Below are positions 7,046-15,585 of a DNA stretch of 64,000 nucleotides, in pieces; within the stretch, counting starts at the first letter, position 1; each line of letters starts with the position of its first letter. The notes beneath the pieces are model-generated. The model saw nothing but the letters and a program-made list of their open reading frames with translations, made no database searches and was not told the origin of the DNA. The DNA is from a virus, in the IMG/VR virus record IMGVR_UViG_3300034284_002638, positions 37,674-101,673 of that record; one strand, given 5' to 3'. A program made the position numbers and the translations under genes.

Positions 7046-7629
7046 TTGGAGAATTCCAAGAAAGGCAAAATAAGATCGTCAATCTTGGAATAAAGTTGAT
7101 CCAGGCTGCCGTCGTTCACCAGGAAAAAGTCCACCAGCCCGAAGTCCCCAGTTGAGCAATTGACCCGACCCTCAATGCCCTCCTTCAAGAAATATTCAAC
7201 AAACTCTCTTATCTGAGATTCTGAATCGTTCGGGTCATTGTTGATAAAGCCGGGTCTATAAATAAGTATATTTTTCCCACCCCTCTCTCTTACCGCAAGA
7301 AGTTCGTTCTTGTATCTGACATCGCTTATTATCAAAGATTTATGATCTATACGAAGAAGCATCTCGATCCATATTTCGTCTTTTATGCTCCTAAATCCGT
7401 CCCCTATAAACTGAAGGGCTTGTCGGACAGGTATCTTAAATCCCGGAGGAGGTTCCGAGACGGTCTTCCACTTCTCTATAAAATCAAGATCTACGCCAAA
7501 TGTCTCGCAAAAAATGCGTTTGACATTTGAGGCAAACGAGCCCCTACCCCAACCCAGCCTTTTGGCCAGATAGTCCGCCGTGACGTCCTTGCCCTGACGG
7601 AGCTGTCCCGCACAAGCCAACAATCTCAT
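7042..7629 (-). CDS. Deoxynucleoside monophosphate kinase (T4 gp1-like)
   Basis: A protein of 195 residues. The N-terminal MRLLACAGQLRQGKDVTADYLA is a P-loop of the G-x4-GKD-x-T type found in T4 gp1 and related dNMP kinases, which phosphorylate dNMPs to dNDPs for DNA synthesis. Later segments, including VRQALQFIGDGFRSI and IISDVRYKNELLAVRERGG, follow the layout of this family. It has its own sigma70-like promoter at 7653-7680. The substrate range cannot be read from sequence. Confidence 0.8.
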   Translation of the reverse strand: MRLLACAGQLRQGKDVTADYLAKRLGWGRGSFASNVKRIFCETFGVDLDFIEKWKTVSEPPPGFKIPVRQALQFIGDGFRSIKDEIWIEMLLRIDHKSLIISDVRYKNELLAVRERGGKNILIYRPGFINNDPNDSESQIREFVEYFLKEGIEGRVNCSTGDFGLVDFFLVNDGSLDQLYSKIDDLILPFLEFSN

Positions 7630-7652
7630 TTTTAAACCTTTTCCTCACTGAG

Positions 7653-7680
7653 ATTATACTCTTTTATTCAACAAGTTCAA
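7653..7680 (-). promoter_or_regulatory. Sigma70-like promoter for the dNMP kinase gene
   Basis: On the minus strand the -35 is TTGAAC (7675-7680), then a 16-base spacer, then a perfect -10 TATAAT (7653-7658). It drives the gene starting at 7629. Confidence 0.6.
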
Positions 7681-7701
7681 TACATACATTTGGAAAAAAA
7701 T

Positions 7702-7950
7702 ATGAAAGAGCCCAGATGCGGCAACTGTCTTCTTTTTGACAAAACAAAAGAAACCTGCGGGGTGGCAATCCTTATCGAGGGAAATAGATACCACATGCCA
7801 GTAGATCCCAAGGACAAGTGCCACATGGACGAATTGGGCATACCGGTCAACCAAGTAAGATGGTGGGTGGAGGATCCTAGCACTGGGGAAAAGACCGATA
7901 AAGATGGAGTTGTAAAAATTGAATATCCAGAAGACTTTTTTGGGAGCTAA
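7702..7950 (+). CDS. Small Cys-containing hypothetical protein
   Basis: A protein of 82 residues. I chose the ATG at 7702 (TTG at 7690 is possible). The start has CGNCLLFDK and then ETCGVA, with a later KCHM, so Cys/His ligands could bind zinc. The C-terminal half is charged. It stands directly before two Cys-rich or structural-type genes. Function unknown. Confidence 0.65.
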   Translation: MKEPRCGNCLLFDKTKETCGVAILIEGNRYHMPVDPKDKCHMDELGIPVNQVRWWVEDPSTGEKTDKDGVVKIEYPEDFFGS

Positions 7951-8229
7951 ATGGGAGACTGCTGCGGACAACAGTTCAAACGAGGCCGGCCTGGGTTGGC
8001 GGCCGATCCTAGTCAACAGTGCTTTGTGGACTGCTGCGACAAGTCTTGTCCGCCCGAAAACTGCTGCGATAGCATAACCATACACTTCGAGTGCGGACCC
8101 AAGGAGCCTCCAGAATGCACTTGCGACTGCATTTTTAATGGATACAGCTTCGGCGGCGTGACATTCAAGAAACGAATGCTTCCCACACCAACCCCAATTA
8201 CAACCCCTGGAGGGGGGTCGTCGCCATGA
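7951..8229 (+). CDS. Very Cys-rich small protein
   Basis: A protein of 92 residues with 16 cysteines, arranged as [22 protein letters not shown] and CTCDCIF. No signal peptide is seen. The spacing suggests several disulfides or metal sites. The C-terminal tail has the same TPTP-rich sequence that starts the repeat region of the next protein, so the pair may have related origin. The ATG follows the previous stop directly, and its own stop overlaps the next ATG. Confidence 0.65.
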   Translation: MGDCCGQQFKRGRPGLAADPSQQCFVDCCDKSCPPENCCDSITIHFECGPKEPPECTCDCIFNGYSFGGVTFKKRMLPTPTPITTPGGGSSP

Positions 8230-9488
8230 TTGAAAATGAATGGCTAAAAAATAAAGCCGAATTCTCGGCCCTTAATTGCAACATGACCGTATCTGTCACA
8301 ATCCCGGCTGGGTATGCGGCAGATGTTTCAATAGAAGACGACATCAGTCCAGAAATATATGTAAATGTATCTGGGGTGGTCGGAACAGCAAGTTATACAG
8401 TTTCTAATATTGACCCCGATGCACTTCAACTTTGGGTCAATATTAGAAACTTTAGGTGCCTAGGCGGATCTTCGTTTGGCCTATCTTATGACCAGAGATT
8501 TTACAGAGATGTAGATTGCGGTGGAACAGTTTCTGTAACATATAACTCCGGTCCTGACATAGGCGGAGTACCAAGCATACCTTCTTGCTCAACGCCTACG
8601 CCTACACCTAGTAGAAGCCCTACACCTACCGCTACAGTCCCGCCCCCTACCCCTAGCAGAAGCCCAACGCCAAGCGTCACGGCAACCAGAACACCCACGC
8701 CAACGCCGAGCCGAAGCCCAAGCCCAACGCTCAGCGGCACAGTCACGCTCACGCCAACGCCGAGCCGAAGCCCAAGCCCAACGCTCAGCGGCACAGTCAC
8801 GCTCACGCCAACGCCGAGCCGAAGCCCAAGCCCAACGCTCAGCGGCACAGTCACGCCCACGCCAACGCCGAGCCGAAGCCCAAGCCCAACGCTCAGCGGC
8901 ACAGTCACGCTCACGCCAACGCCGAGCCGAAGCCCAAGCCCAACGCTCAGCGGCACAGTCACGCTCACGCCAACGCCGAGCCGAAGCCCAAGCCCAACGC
9001 TCAGCGGCACAGTTACCCCTTCACCCACCCCTTCGCCGTCCCCGTCGCCGACCCCTTCACCCACCCCTTCGCCGTCCCCGTCGCCGTCCCCGTCGCCGTC
9101 CCCTTCACCGTCCCCGACATGCGCCCCATGCGAATCGGTCCAAGTGACATTAACAACAAGCGGGTGTTGTCTTTACATGGCATCAAACACAATAGAAGCC
9201 GTGGGAAGCGGAGTTGTTTCAGCAACAATAAACCAGCCAGAAAACTGTCAAGTAACTTTGGCTCTTAACGGAATTGAAACGGATTCAATCGCGGTAGAGG
9301 ACGGAGATGAAATAACTGTGGAGATACACACAGAATCAAAATGCAAATGCTGCGAAACAAAAAGAGACTGCTCGCCCAATAGTTCGGGATTTATTGCCCA
9401 AGCAAGGAGCGGCAAAATATCCATAAACAAAAATGAACTAGCCAGAAGAATAAGGTTTATAGCAGAAAGATCAATATCAAGAAATTGA
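8226..9488 (+). CDS. Pro/Thr/Ser-repeat protein, probable virion surface or adhesin-like
   Basis: A protein of 420 residues. Residues 1-115 form a beta-rich N-terminal domain. Residues about 118-300 are low complexity: [10 protein letters not shown]-type sequence, six copies of an 18-residue unit ([18 protein letters not shown]), then a long (SP)n tract. Residues about 300-395 return to a Cys-containing beta-like domain (CAPC, CCLYM, CKCC). The layout, two globular domains joined by a stiff Pro-rich linker, fits a surface or fibre protein, but nothing proves this. The stop overlaps the convergent helicase gene. Confidence 0.7.
   Translation: MIENEWLKNKAEFSALNCNMTVSVTIPAGYAADVSIEDDISPEIYVNVSGVVGTASYTVSNIDPDALQLWVNIRNFRCLGGSSFGLSYDQRFYRDVDCGGTVSVTYNSGPDIGGVPSIPSCSTPTPTPSRSPTPTATVPPPTPSRSPTPSVTATRTPTPTPSRSPSPTLSGTVTLTPTPSRSPSPTLSGTVTLTPTPSRSPSPTLSGTVTPTPTPSRSPSPTLSGTVTLTPTPSRSPSPTLSGTVTLTPTPSRSPSPTLSGTVTPSPTPSPSPSPTPSPTPSPSPSPSPSPSPSPSPTCAPCESVQVTLTTSGCCLYMASNTIEAVGSGVVSATINQPENCQVTLALNGIETDSIAVEDGDEITVEIHTESKCKCCETKRDCSPNSSGFIAQARSGKISINKNELARRIRFIAERSISRN
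8697..9020 (+). repeat. Six tandem 54-bp coding repeats
   Basis: Exactly six units of 54 bases, in frame, encode the 18-residue Thr/Pro/Ser unit. They are nearly identical at DNA level, differing mainly in the last codon (Leu or Pro), which points to recent expansion by slippage or recombination. A less regular (SP/TP)n tract follows to about 9118. Confidence 0.95.
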
Positions 9489-11498
9489 TTTAACGCTATT
9501 CAATATTTCATGAATCTTCTCGTCCTTCATGTTCAAAAGGCGCTTGACAAGATGAGGATTCTTCAAAAGGTCAATTGGGCGCCTGAATCCAGCGGAATAC
9601 AACTTTTCTGCCCTTACCTTGCCAATGTTCGGAATCTTGCACAAGTCTATGAGTTCGGGGCGGACTCCGTAAACAACCCTTAAATACACGGAATTGAAAA
9701 AGTCCTTCCTGTTCCATTTTGCCGCCATAGAATCCAACATATTCAAAACAGAAACAAGACGCTCAGCGTCCATTTGAAGACCACGGGCAAAAGCAGTAAA
9801 AGAGCCGAGCTGCATACCATTTAAAAGACAATAATACGAATAGGCTCCCTTTATGGATGACTCAGGGTACTCTGATCCATGGGCGTCATAAACTTTAGAG
9901 GCAAAATCCTCCATCTCATCCTTCTCGGCTCTAGTGACAAATCCAGACCGTATTGAGTCTACATTGCCCAAAGCAAGAGACAAGGCAAAATCACTCTGAT
10001 CCAGGCCTCTTGAAAATAAAATTCTGAAATTCCTTCTAAGGTCGGCGACATCAAAAGGACTGTAGTACATTATGCTCGAGACCTTGCCGACAGAGGTAGC
10101 CTCGTAGTTTCCATCCACTTCCTTGATTGCGCCGACACGGGTCAAAAGATCTATTGTTTTGTCAACGATGGTGTCGTCTAGATCCTCATACTGGAAGTAT
10201 GCCAAGGATCTACCGTACCAATCATGAACATCGCTGATAGTTTTAATCTGTCCGTAATGAATCTCACTAACCAAGTGAAAGGCCAAAGTTTTATAGCGAG
10301 GATCATCCTCTTGGCCTACATAACTAAGAAGCTGAGACTCTATGTTCTTGGGCGAAGAAAGACGATCTATGTGATAATCTGATTCTCCGTAGGGAAGAAG
10401 TATGTGAACATCTCCCTTCGGATCATAACCCGGCCTACCTGCACGACCAGCCATCTGGAATATGTCGTATGTTTCAACTTCTGTCCTTCCTCGATGAACA
10501 CCAGCTATTATCACTCTGCGGGCGGGGAAATTACATCCCCATGCCAATGTGCTCGTGGCGACTATGACCCTCAAGTCACCAGATTTAAACTTCTGCTCTA
10601 CCTTGTGGCGCTTATCTTTGTCAAGGTCTGCGTTGTGCAGTTCGCACACGACACCACGCTCTTCAAGGGCCGACCTAATCCTCTCTCCCGTGGCCTTGGA
10701 ATGGACGAAGACTAGAAACTTATCCTCCTTGTGCTCCTTAATTAGATCTACGGCCGCACTGACCTTGTACTCCTCGGTGAGATCGTAGGTTTCGCCCGCG
10801 TCGTATTCCTCGTAGTGAATATCCAAAGGGCATGGCCTGTATTCCGAATGAACTAGATAGGTGTCTTTTTTAACAAGGCTGCACCCGACCCAATTTGCTA
10901 TCTGATCCACATTTGGCATTGTAGCCGAGAGAAAAACTATTCTAGGATCTCGGGCTATTTGAGAAAATTTCATGAGCCCAACTTCCAAATGGTCGCCCCT
11001 GGAGGGAACCGTCAGAAGATGCGACTCGTCAACGACAAGAGTCCCGCAATCCCTAAGGAATTCATTTTTTTCGGATTGAAGGTTCCGACATCTGGAGTTG
11101 AGCATCTCCGAAGTCATCACGATTATGTCGGCCTCGTTCAATTCCTTCATGCGGGCTTCCGTGAGACGGTAGTCGCCCGTGCATATTGAAATTTTAAGAT
11201 CAGAAAACAGCGACTTTTCCGAGAGCCAGTCATCTATTTTCTCCTTGGCCAAGGCTCGGAGAGGAGCGAGATATATTGCCTTCCCGCCGCGAGCCCTGAC
11301 CTCATGGCTCATAAACATCTCGGCGCAAACCGTCTTCCCAACACTAGTTGGAGCGGCAATTACGCAGTTGCAGTTCTTGTCATATATTTCAAAAACTCTA
11401 CTTTGAACTTGATTAAATGAATCAAAGGCGTACTTGCCGTAAGGAAACCTGGATGTTTCGACAAGACAAGTCTGATCAGACACTTTGATTAGAGACAT
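9477..11498 (-). CDS. Ski2/Hel308-like superfamily 2 helicase
   Basis: A protein of 673 residues. Motif I APTSVGKT is at 49-56, motif II DESH at 157-160, and motif III SAT at 191-193. Motif VI-type GRAGRPGYD and a long helical C-terminal region follow, and the end has a helix-hairpin-helix ([17 protein letters not shown]). This layout fits Ski2-like/Hel308 helicases that unwind forked DNA in repair; RNA helicase relatives share it. It is separate from the UvsW-type helicase at 29954, and Ski2-like helicases are rare in phages. It overlaps the 8226 gene end by 12 bases. Confidence 0.85.
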   Translation of the reverse strand: MSLIKVSDQTCLVETSRFPYGKYAFDSFNQVQSRVFEIYDKNCNCVIAAPTSVGKTVCAEMFMSHEVRARGGKAIYLAPLRALAKEKIDDWLSEKSLFSDLKISICTGDYRLTEARMKELNEADIIVMTSEMLNSRCRNLQSEKNEFLRDCGTLVVDESHLLTVPSRGDHLEVGLMKFSQIARDPRIVFLSATMPNVDQIANWVGCSLVKKDTYLVHSEYRPCPLDIHYEEYDAGETYDLTEEYKVSAAVDLIKEHKEDKFLVFVHSKATGERIRSALEERGVVCELHNADLDKDKRHKVEQKFKSGDLRVIVATSTLAWGCNFPARRVIIAGVHRGRTEVETYDIFQMAGRAGRPGYDPKGDVHILLPYGESDYHIDRLSSPKNIESQLLSYVGQEDDPRYKTLAFHLVSEIHYGQIKTISDVHDWYGRSLAYFQYEDLDDTIVDKTIDLLTRVGAIKEVDGNYEATSVGKVSSIMYYSPFDVADLRRNFRILFSRGLDQSDFALSLALGNVDSIRSGFVTRAEKDEMEDFASKVYDAHGSEYPESSIKGAYSYYCLLNGMQLGSFTAFARGLQMDAERLVSVLNMLDSMAAKWNRKDFFNSVYLRVVYGVRPELIDLCKIPNIGKVRAEKLYSAGFRRPIDLLKNPHLVKRLLNMKDEKIHEILNSVKSIS

Positions 11499-11543
11499 AA
11501 AACACCATTGAATTTGCCGAATACAAAACCAGTCAAACTAAAA

Positions 11544-11581
11544 CGGGGAGGGGGGATAAGTCTATTCAGCCCCCCTCCCCG
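11544..11581. other. Perfect 12-bp G/C hairpin
   Basis: CGGGGAGGGGGG pairs perfectly with CCCCCCTCCCCG across a 14-base loop. There is no T-tract on either side, so it is not a classical intrinsic terminator. The G-run strand (G4-A-G6) might also form alternative G structures. It lies between the helicase start and the end of the 11607 gene, so it could stop or protect the leftward transcript of the latter. Confidence 0.7.
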
Positions 11582-11606
11582 AACCCGCACCCCCACACCC
11601 AAACTT

Positions 11607-11891
11607 CTATCCCGCCTTAGTTTTCTTTGCCCTGGAGTCTGCCTCAATCAATGCGAATTCCCCGATGCTGTCAACTTTGTTAAACCAATCGTCAGGTCCA
11701 CTGGCCAGGGAAAGCCATCGGTCAATTTCCTTATCTCTCTGGAGGATTGAGCAGGCAAAAGAACGATCCCCCGCGACCTTCTGCGGCAGGGATTGACTTA
11801 TGTTTGCCAGATCATCGTCCGACATTCTAGAACAATATTCCTTAATCAATGTTATTTCCGATTTACCCAAGTTCTTTTTCACTTGAACCAT
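11607..11891 (-). CDS. Small hypothetical protein
   Basis: A protein of 94 residues, mostly helical in appearance, with a basic N-terminus (MVQVKKNLGKSE) and basic end (RAKKTKAG). No signal peptide or known motif. The start is close to a CATATATGG palindrome shared with the opposite strand. Function unknown. Confidence 0.6.
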   Translation of the reverse strand: MVQVKKNLGKSEITLIKEYCSRMSDDDLANISQSLPQKVAGDRSFACSILQRDKEIDRWLSLASGPDDWFNKVDSIGEFALIEADSRAKKTKAG

Positions 11892-11893
11892 AT

Positions 11894-12073
11894 ATGGAAT
11901 CGCCCCATGCTAAAAGACTTAAAAAGTTAGGTTCTGAGTACACCCCAGAATATTACCATCACCGAGGCCTTAACTCCAACAAGAATTGTGCCCCAAGTTG
12001 GATTCACATCCTAATAGAAAAGAATAGAAAAGTCAACGCCAATTTCACACAACGTCAAAAACTTTCACATTAG
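11894..12073 (+). CDS. Possible small protein, weak
   Basis: An open frame of 59 codons, MESPHAKRLKKLGSEYTPE and onward, that fills an otherwise empty 150-base gap and starts back to back with the leftward gene. It lacks a clear ribosome binding site and overlaps the convergent 12045 gene by 29 bases. It may be a real divergent gene or chance. Confidence 0.25.
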   Translation: MESPHAKRLKKLGSEYTPEYYHHRGLNSNKNCAPSWIHILIEKNRKVNANFTQRQKLSH

Positions 12074-12347
12074 TTCCGTCTTCGGACATGGCGGAATATT
12101 CGCAGACTATCTCTTTTTCTCCAGAATACCTCATGCCGAGATTGTATCTGTCTATAGATACGGAACGATTTTTTTGCGAGGCGACGACCCAACAATAGTC
12201 TTGAATTTTCTCTAGATCTCCATACCTGTTTTCTTGTGTAATTCCCACCTCCAAGACCATGCCGTTCGGAAGAGCCAATTCCACAGAGCCTTCCTTAAAC
12301 AAATGCTCCATGAAAAGTTGCTGGAGCTTGTTTCTTGCAGTCTTCAT
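12045..12347 (-). CDS. Small hypothetical protein
   Basis: A protein of 100 residues beginning MKTARNKLQQLFMEHLF, a helical start followed by a beta-rich domain. No family recognised. A GAGG ribosome site lies close to the start (TATAGGGAGGTATCCC before ATG). It is a single-gene unit between two hairpins. Confidence 0.65.
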   Translation of the reverse strand: MKTARNKLQQLFMEHLFKEGSVELALPNGMVLEVGITQENRYGDLEKIQDYCWVVASQKNRSVSIDRYNLGMRYSGEKEIVCEYSAMSEDGTNVKVFDVV

Positions 12348-12393
12348 GGGATACCTCCCTATAATGAGACCAATCTAGATCAAATGTATGTAT

Positions 12394-12416
12394 CCACCCA
12401 TTTTTGAAATGGGTGG
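12394..12416. other. Perfect 10-bp hairpin with 3-base loop
   Basis: CCACCCATTT pairs perfectly with AAATGGGTGG over a TTG loop. There is no T-tract. It lies downstream of the leftward 12477 gene and upstream of the 12347 start. It is one of three such strong hairpins in 3 kb. Confidence 0.65.
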
Positions 12417-12476
12417 GCTTTGGCATAATTTTAAGTAAAAAATGACCTATGCATTTGACTTTTAGGATTTACAAAG

Positions 12477-12926
12477 TCAATAAAGATTCAGCTGCTCGGG
12501 GTTCATATACATGTATTCAAAACCTTCAAAAACCATAGGGGTAGTCTTTTCCTTTATAGGAGACAGTATCGGGCGGCCACGAGGATCCAAACAAACACTC
12601 CAGCAGTAAACCTTCCTGTCCTCTTGATAAAATTCTATAAGAGAGAGAAAATGTCCGCCCAGAACCTTTTTGGCTAGTTTCGCAACAATATGGAACGGTA
12701 AAAAAGGAGCATATTTGTTGTATACCTGAAAAGTCTCCAGGTAATGATCATTATATAAAGCGCGATTAAAATGAAATACTATGGTGTATCCATCAACCTC
12801 CGCCTCGCACTTTTTGAGCGGAGCTATATGATACTCCATCTCAACAGGACCCATCGGAAAATTGTATGGAACTAAGTCCGAAGCAAGATTTTTCATAATC
12901 TCTATCTTTTCATCGAACTTGGCCAT
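12477..12926 (-). CDS. Hypothetical protein
   Basis: A protein of 149 residues with alternating hydrophobic and charged sequence, rich in Tyr and Phe; no recognised motif. The start ATG follows a GAGG ribosome site and a GATAAATAA box (about 12945), close to the T4 late consensus TATAAATA. This suggests late expression. Function unknown. Confidence 0.65.
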   Translation of the reverse strand: MAKFDEKIEIMKNLASDLVPYNFPMGPVEMEYHIAPLKKCEAEVDGYTIVFHFNRALYNDHYLETFQVYNKYAPFLPFHIVAKLAKKVLGGHFLSLIEFYQEDRKVYCWSVCLDPRGRPILSPIKEKTTPMVFEGFEYMYMNPEQLNLY

Positions 12927-13042
12927 CTATTTTTCCTCAAAATTATTTATCCCTTTTAGGATTAGAAAAATCCAAAATGCATCAAAAAACGCATTGACCA
13001 ATTATACATTGGCTGCTATATTAGATGCAATAGGAGAAAAAC

Positions 13043-13276
13043 ATGTCCACAAAATGCTTGCTTCTGGAGACCAAGGACAAAAAAAGAATTTTTACCTTGA
13101 TAGGAAACAAAAAGCACCTCAAGGAATATTGCAAGGCCTTTGGAGCAAAAATGTTTGTAGTCAAGGCAGAAATAGAAAAATCAAAGATAATGGATCTTCA
13201 ACAACTGGTTCCGGCCTTGTGCGACAAAAACTACAAAAGTTTCAAGGTGGAATTTGAGGTAGTTAAGTCCGAATAG
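13043..13276 (+). CDS. Small hypothetical protein
   Basis: A Lys-rich protein of 77 residues with four cysteines. ATAGGAG lies 8 bases before the ATG, and TATATTAG lies further upstream. The preceding gap (12927-13042) holds only these signals. It converges on uvsX. Function unknown. Confidence 0.65.
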   Translation: MSTKCLLLETKDKKRIFTLIGNKKHLKEYCKAFGAKMFVVKAEIEKSKIMDLQQLVPALCDKNYKSFKVEFEVVKSE

Positions 13277-13286
13277 TCTGGGTGCT

Positions 13287-14474
13287 TCAATCCGACTCGC
13301 CCAAAAGATTGCCAACATCCTGGTGCGTGTCGATCTGCTCTACGTCTTCACTGTTCGTAAGAGCGATAGCTTCCGACCACTCCTTCAAATATTCCTTGAC
13401 CTCATCCGCATTCTCAGCATCTATGAGAGCCGGATACTTTATCAGAATCTCAGGGTCAAACGGGGCGGACTTGGCCTGCTGGAAGGTGGCCTCCTCGTCG
13501 CCGCCATTCCAAGGCGAAAGTATTCTGTATTTTCCAGCCCCCTTGCCGGGTTCAACCCTTTTGGACATCAAAATGGCATCCATGAGGCCGCCAAGAGGGT
13601 TGATTCCAGAGTCATAAAAAAGAGGCACATTTTCAATCTTGATCCCGGGCGTGAAATGTCTGTTTTTCTTGTTCACTATGGTCATGTTGGTTCCAAGCGA
13701 CAACTTCGTACTCTTGTCCTGGAAGGCTTTGGGAGATCCGGTGCGGAACCTCAGGGAGGCATAAAACTTGAGAGCCTCGCCGCCGCCAGAAGTGGTCTCA
13801 TCATTTCCATAAATTACGCCAATCTTCTTGCGAACCTGGTTGATGACATAAAGGGTCGCATCCTTGTCGTTCAAGAACGGATTGAGACTCCTCAGAATCT
13901 TGTTGGCAAATTTCGCCCGCTCGCCGGGACGCTCATTGCCCACCGCGTCGCGCTCGGCCTTGGTAGCATTCTCGGGAAGGTCAACCTCGCTCCACTCCCT
14001 ATCGGTGGGATTGACGCCTATGGAGTCCCAAACGATCCCGATTGGCTTCTTGGGAAACTTTGCCCGAATGGCATTCACCACTGTGATTATCTTCTTTTCA
14101 ACCTGCTGGAGGGTTACGGGATCAAAGACCAAAAGCTTATCAGGATCAACATGGCCACACCGCTCGGCAAAATCAGAGCCGCTCGAGCGTTCGCAGTCCA
14201 AAAGGACTGCAATTCCGCCCTGCTTCTGAATGGCTCCGAGAAAGCAGTAGCCCAAGAGGGACTTGCCAGATGCCTCAGGACCAAATGCCTCAATTATTCT
14301 TCCTCCGGGAAACCCTCCCTTAATGAATTTGCCGCTGCAGGCGTAATTGATGGCCAAGTTGCCGGTGTTTACATAATAAGGCACCTGCCCCGCGTTACGC
14401 AGCAGTTCGCCACCGGTGGACTCCAGTATTTCGTCCAAAACGGAATCATCGTTCTTTGTTTTTGACTTGGCCAT
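13287..14474 (-). CDS. uvsX: UvsX/RecA-like recombinase
   Basis: A protein of 395 residues. Walker A is GPEASGKS at 65-72, followed by the RecA-fold segments VLLDCERSSGSDFAERCG, a Walker B-like IGIVWDSIGV, and ATLYVINQVRKK. In T4-like phages UvsX forms the presynaptic filament on ssDNA for recombination-dependent replication with gp32 and UvsY. It lies next to the SSB gene, separated by a strong hairpin. The acidic C-terminal tail is typical. Confidence 0.93.
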   Translation of the reverse strand: MAKSKTKNDDSVLDEILESTGGELLRNAGQVPYYVNTGNLAINYACSGKFIKGGFPGGRIIEAFGPEASGKSLLGYCFLGAIQKQGGIAVLLDCERSSGSDFAERCGHVDPDKLLVFDPVTLQQVEKKIITVVNAIRAKFPKKPIGIVWDSIGVNPTDREWSEVDLPENATKAERDAVGNERPGERAKFANKILRSLNPFLNDKDATLYVINQVRKKIGVIYGNDETTSGGGEALKFYASLRFRTGSPKAFQDKSTKLSLGTNMTIVNKKNRHFTPGIKIENVPLFYDSGINPLGGLMDAILMSKRVEPGKGAGKYRILSPWNGGDEEATFQQAKSAPFDPEILIKYPALIDAENADEVKEYLKEWSEAIALTNSEDVEQIDTHQDVGNLLGESD

Positions 14475-14520
14475 TTATTTTTCCTGTGTTTGTTAAATGT
14501 TGTGCGTTTTTGAATCATAT

Positions 14521-14556
14521 GCCTCTCCCCGGAGCCCGATTGCTCCGGGGAGAGGC
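14521..14556. terminator. Perfect 15-bp GC hairpin between SSB and uvsX
   Basis: GCCTCTCCCCGGAGC pairs with its perfect complement across a 6-base loop. There is no T-tract on either strand. It lies after the leftward SSB gene and before the uvsX start, so it probably lowers or trims SSB read-through, or protects the SSB message 3' end. Intrinsic termination is not certain. Confidence 0.6.
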
Positions 14557-14574
14557 GATCTTATCGAATCCAGA

Positions 14575-15510
14575 CTAACCCAACCTTCTCAGTTCTTCAA
14601 GAAAATCCTTGTCCGCCATCTCCTCGTCTCCAGACTCTTCCGACTCAACCTCGACCTTCGCCTTGGCCTTGGGAACCTCGGCTACAGCGGTTGCCGGCTT
14701 TGCCGCAAACTCGGAAGGATCAAAACCGCTGGGGGATTCCTGCTTGAGGCCGAGGTGAACAGCAAGTTCGTGCTTGAGCTCATCGGCAGTCTTCAAAACC
14801 CTCAACGAATTGAGGTCGTGAAGATTTTCCATCCACCTCTTGCACTCATCAGGATCGCCGGCGGGGGACTGCTCGAGGAAATGACTGCCCTCGTAGTTCG
14901 GGTAACTATTGTCGCCCGACTTGCGGATCGTCTTAATCAACTTGAAGTCGTAGCCGTTCTTGAAATCGGTCACATCTCCAAGCCTAGGCTGGTTCATCTC
15001 CGTGTCGCCCAAGATGCCCCTGAGAATAATCTCATGGAGAGTCTTGCCGACAGAAAGAATCTTTGGCCCAACATTCTTCTTTACATTCCCGTTCTCATCC
15101 CTTTCCTCGCGAACAATGCAGTTGTAGTAATACCTCTCCACGGGCTTGAGCTGCCTGTAGAGACCTTGGAGACGGTCCCGCTCTGCGGGTGCGGCCTGCT
15201 CGGATTTCTTCCAGCAATCCTTGATATAGTCAACGATGGGATTGTGGCCGACCCAGCGTCCTGTTTCACGGCTGTATTCGCGAATGTCGTGCAAACTCTT
15301 TCCGTTTACGCGATGAAGAGCCGTGACGAGATAGAAAGGATTGCTTTCGCGGCCGAAAGTGCCTTTGGGAGCGGGAGGAAGAAGGCGCAGCACCACGCTG
15401 CCCTTGCCCTCGGGCATCCTCACAAAATTTTCCAGAAACGAGCCAGAGGATGTTTCTGAAGTCTTCAAGCCCTTGTAATCGTTCTGAAGGGCACCTAGAT
15501 CAAGTGACAT
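14575..15510 (-). CDS. gp32: gp32-like single-stranded DNA-binding protein
   Basis: A protein of 311 residues. The N-terminal helix and core (GKGSVVLRLLPPAPKGTFG, then RYYYNCIVRE, then KILSVGKTLHEII) fit the T4 gp32 OB-fold layout. The C-terminus is acidic (EESGDEEMADKDFLEELRRLG), the usual protein-interaction tail. The Cys-rich zinc finger of T4 gp32 is not seen. It coats ssDNA at forks and recruits recombination and replication proteins. It is expressed from a strong promoter at 15557-15585. Confidence 0.85.
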   Translation of the reverse strand: MSLDLGALQNDYKGLKTSETSSGSFLENFVRMPEGKGSVVLRLLPPAPKGTFGRESNPFYLVTALHRVNGKSLHDIREYSRETGRWVGHNPIVDYIKDCWKKSEQAAPAERDRLQGLYRQLKPVERYYYNCIVREERDENGNVKKNVGPKILSVGKTLHEIILRGILGDTEMNQPRLGDVTDFKNGYDFKLIKTIRKSGDNSYPNYEGSHFLEQSPAGDPDECKRWMENLHDLNSLRVLKTADELKHELAVHLGLKQESPSGFDPSEFAAKPATAVAEVPKAKAKVEVESEESGDEEMADKDFLEELRRLG

Positions 15511-15556
15511 GTTGTTCTCCGTTGTAAAAGTTAAAGTTCACGAATCAAGTTCGCAA

Positions 15557-15585
15557 GTTATAAGTAATATCGGCGCATCTGTCAA
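15557..15585 (-). promoter_or_regulatory. Sigma70-like promoter for the SSB gene
   Basis: On the minus strand: -35 TTGACA (15580-15585, perfect), 17-base spacer, -10 TATAAC (15557-15562). This leaves a leader of about 40 bases before the ATG at 15510. Confidence 0.75.

Noticed and set aside
8501-9064. Minus-strand Gly/Val repeat frame
   Set aside because: Antisense shadow of the Pro/Thr/Ser repeats; no start signal.
8697-9118. CRISPR array or structural DNA repeat
   Set aside because: The 54-bp units are contiguous and translate in frame as an 18-residue unit.
13323-14465. 380-codon plus-strand frame opposite uvsX
   Set aside because: UvsX on the minus strand is certain; the antisense frame is a by-product of codon bias.
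14497-15459. 320-codon plus-strand frame opposite the SSB gene
   Set aside because: The SSB gene has the expected core and acidic tail; the antisense frame has no motif and would contain the terminator hairpin at its start.
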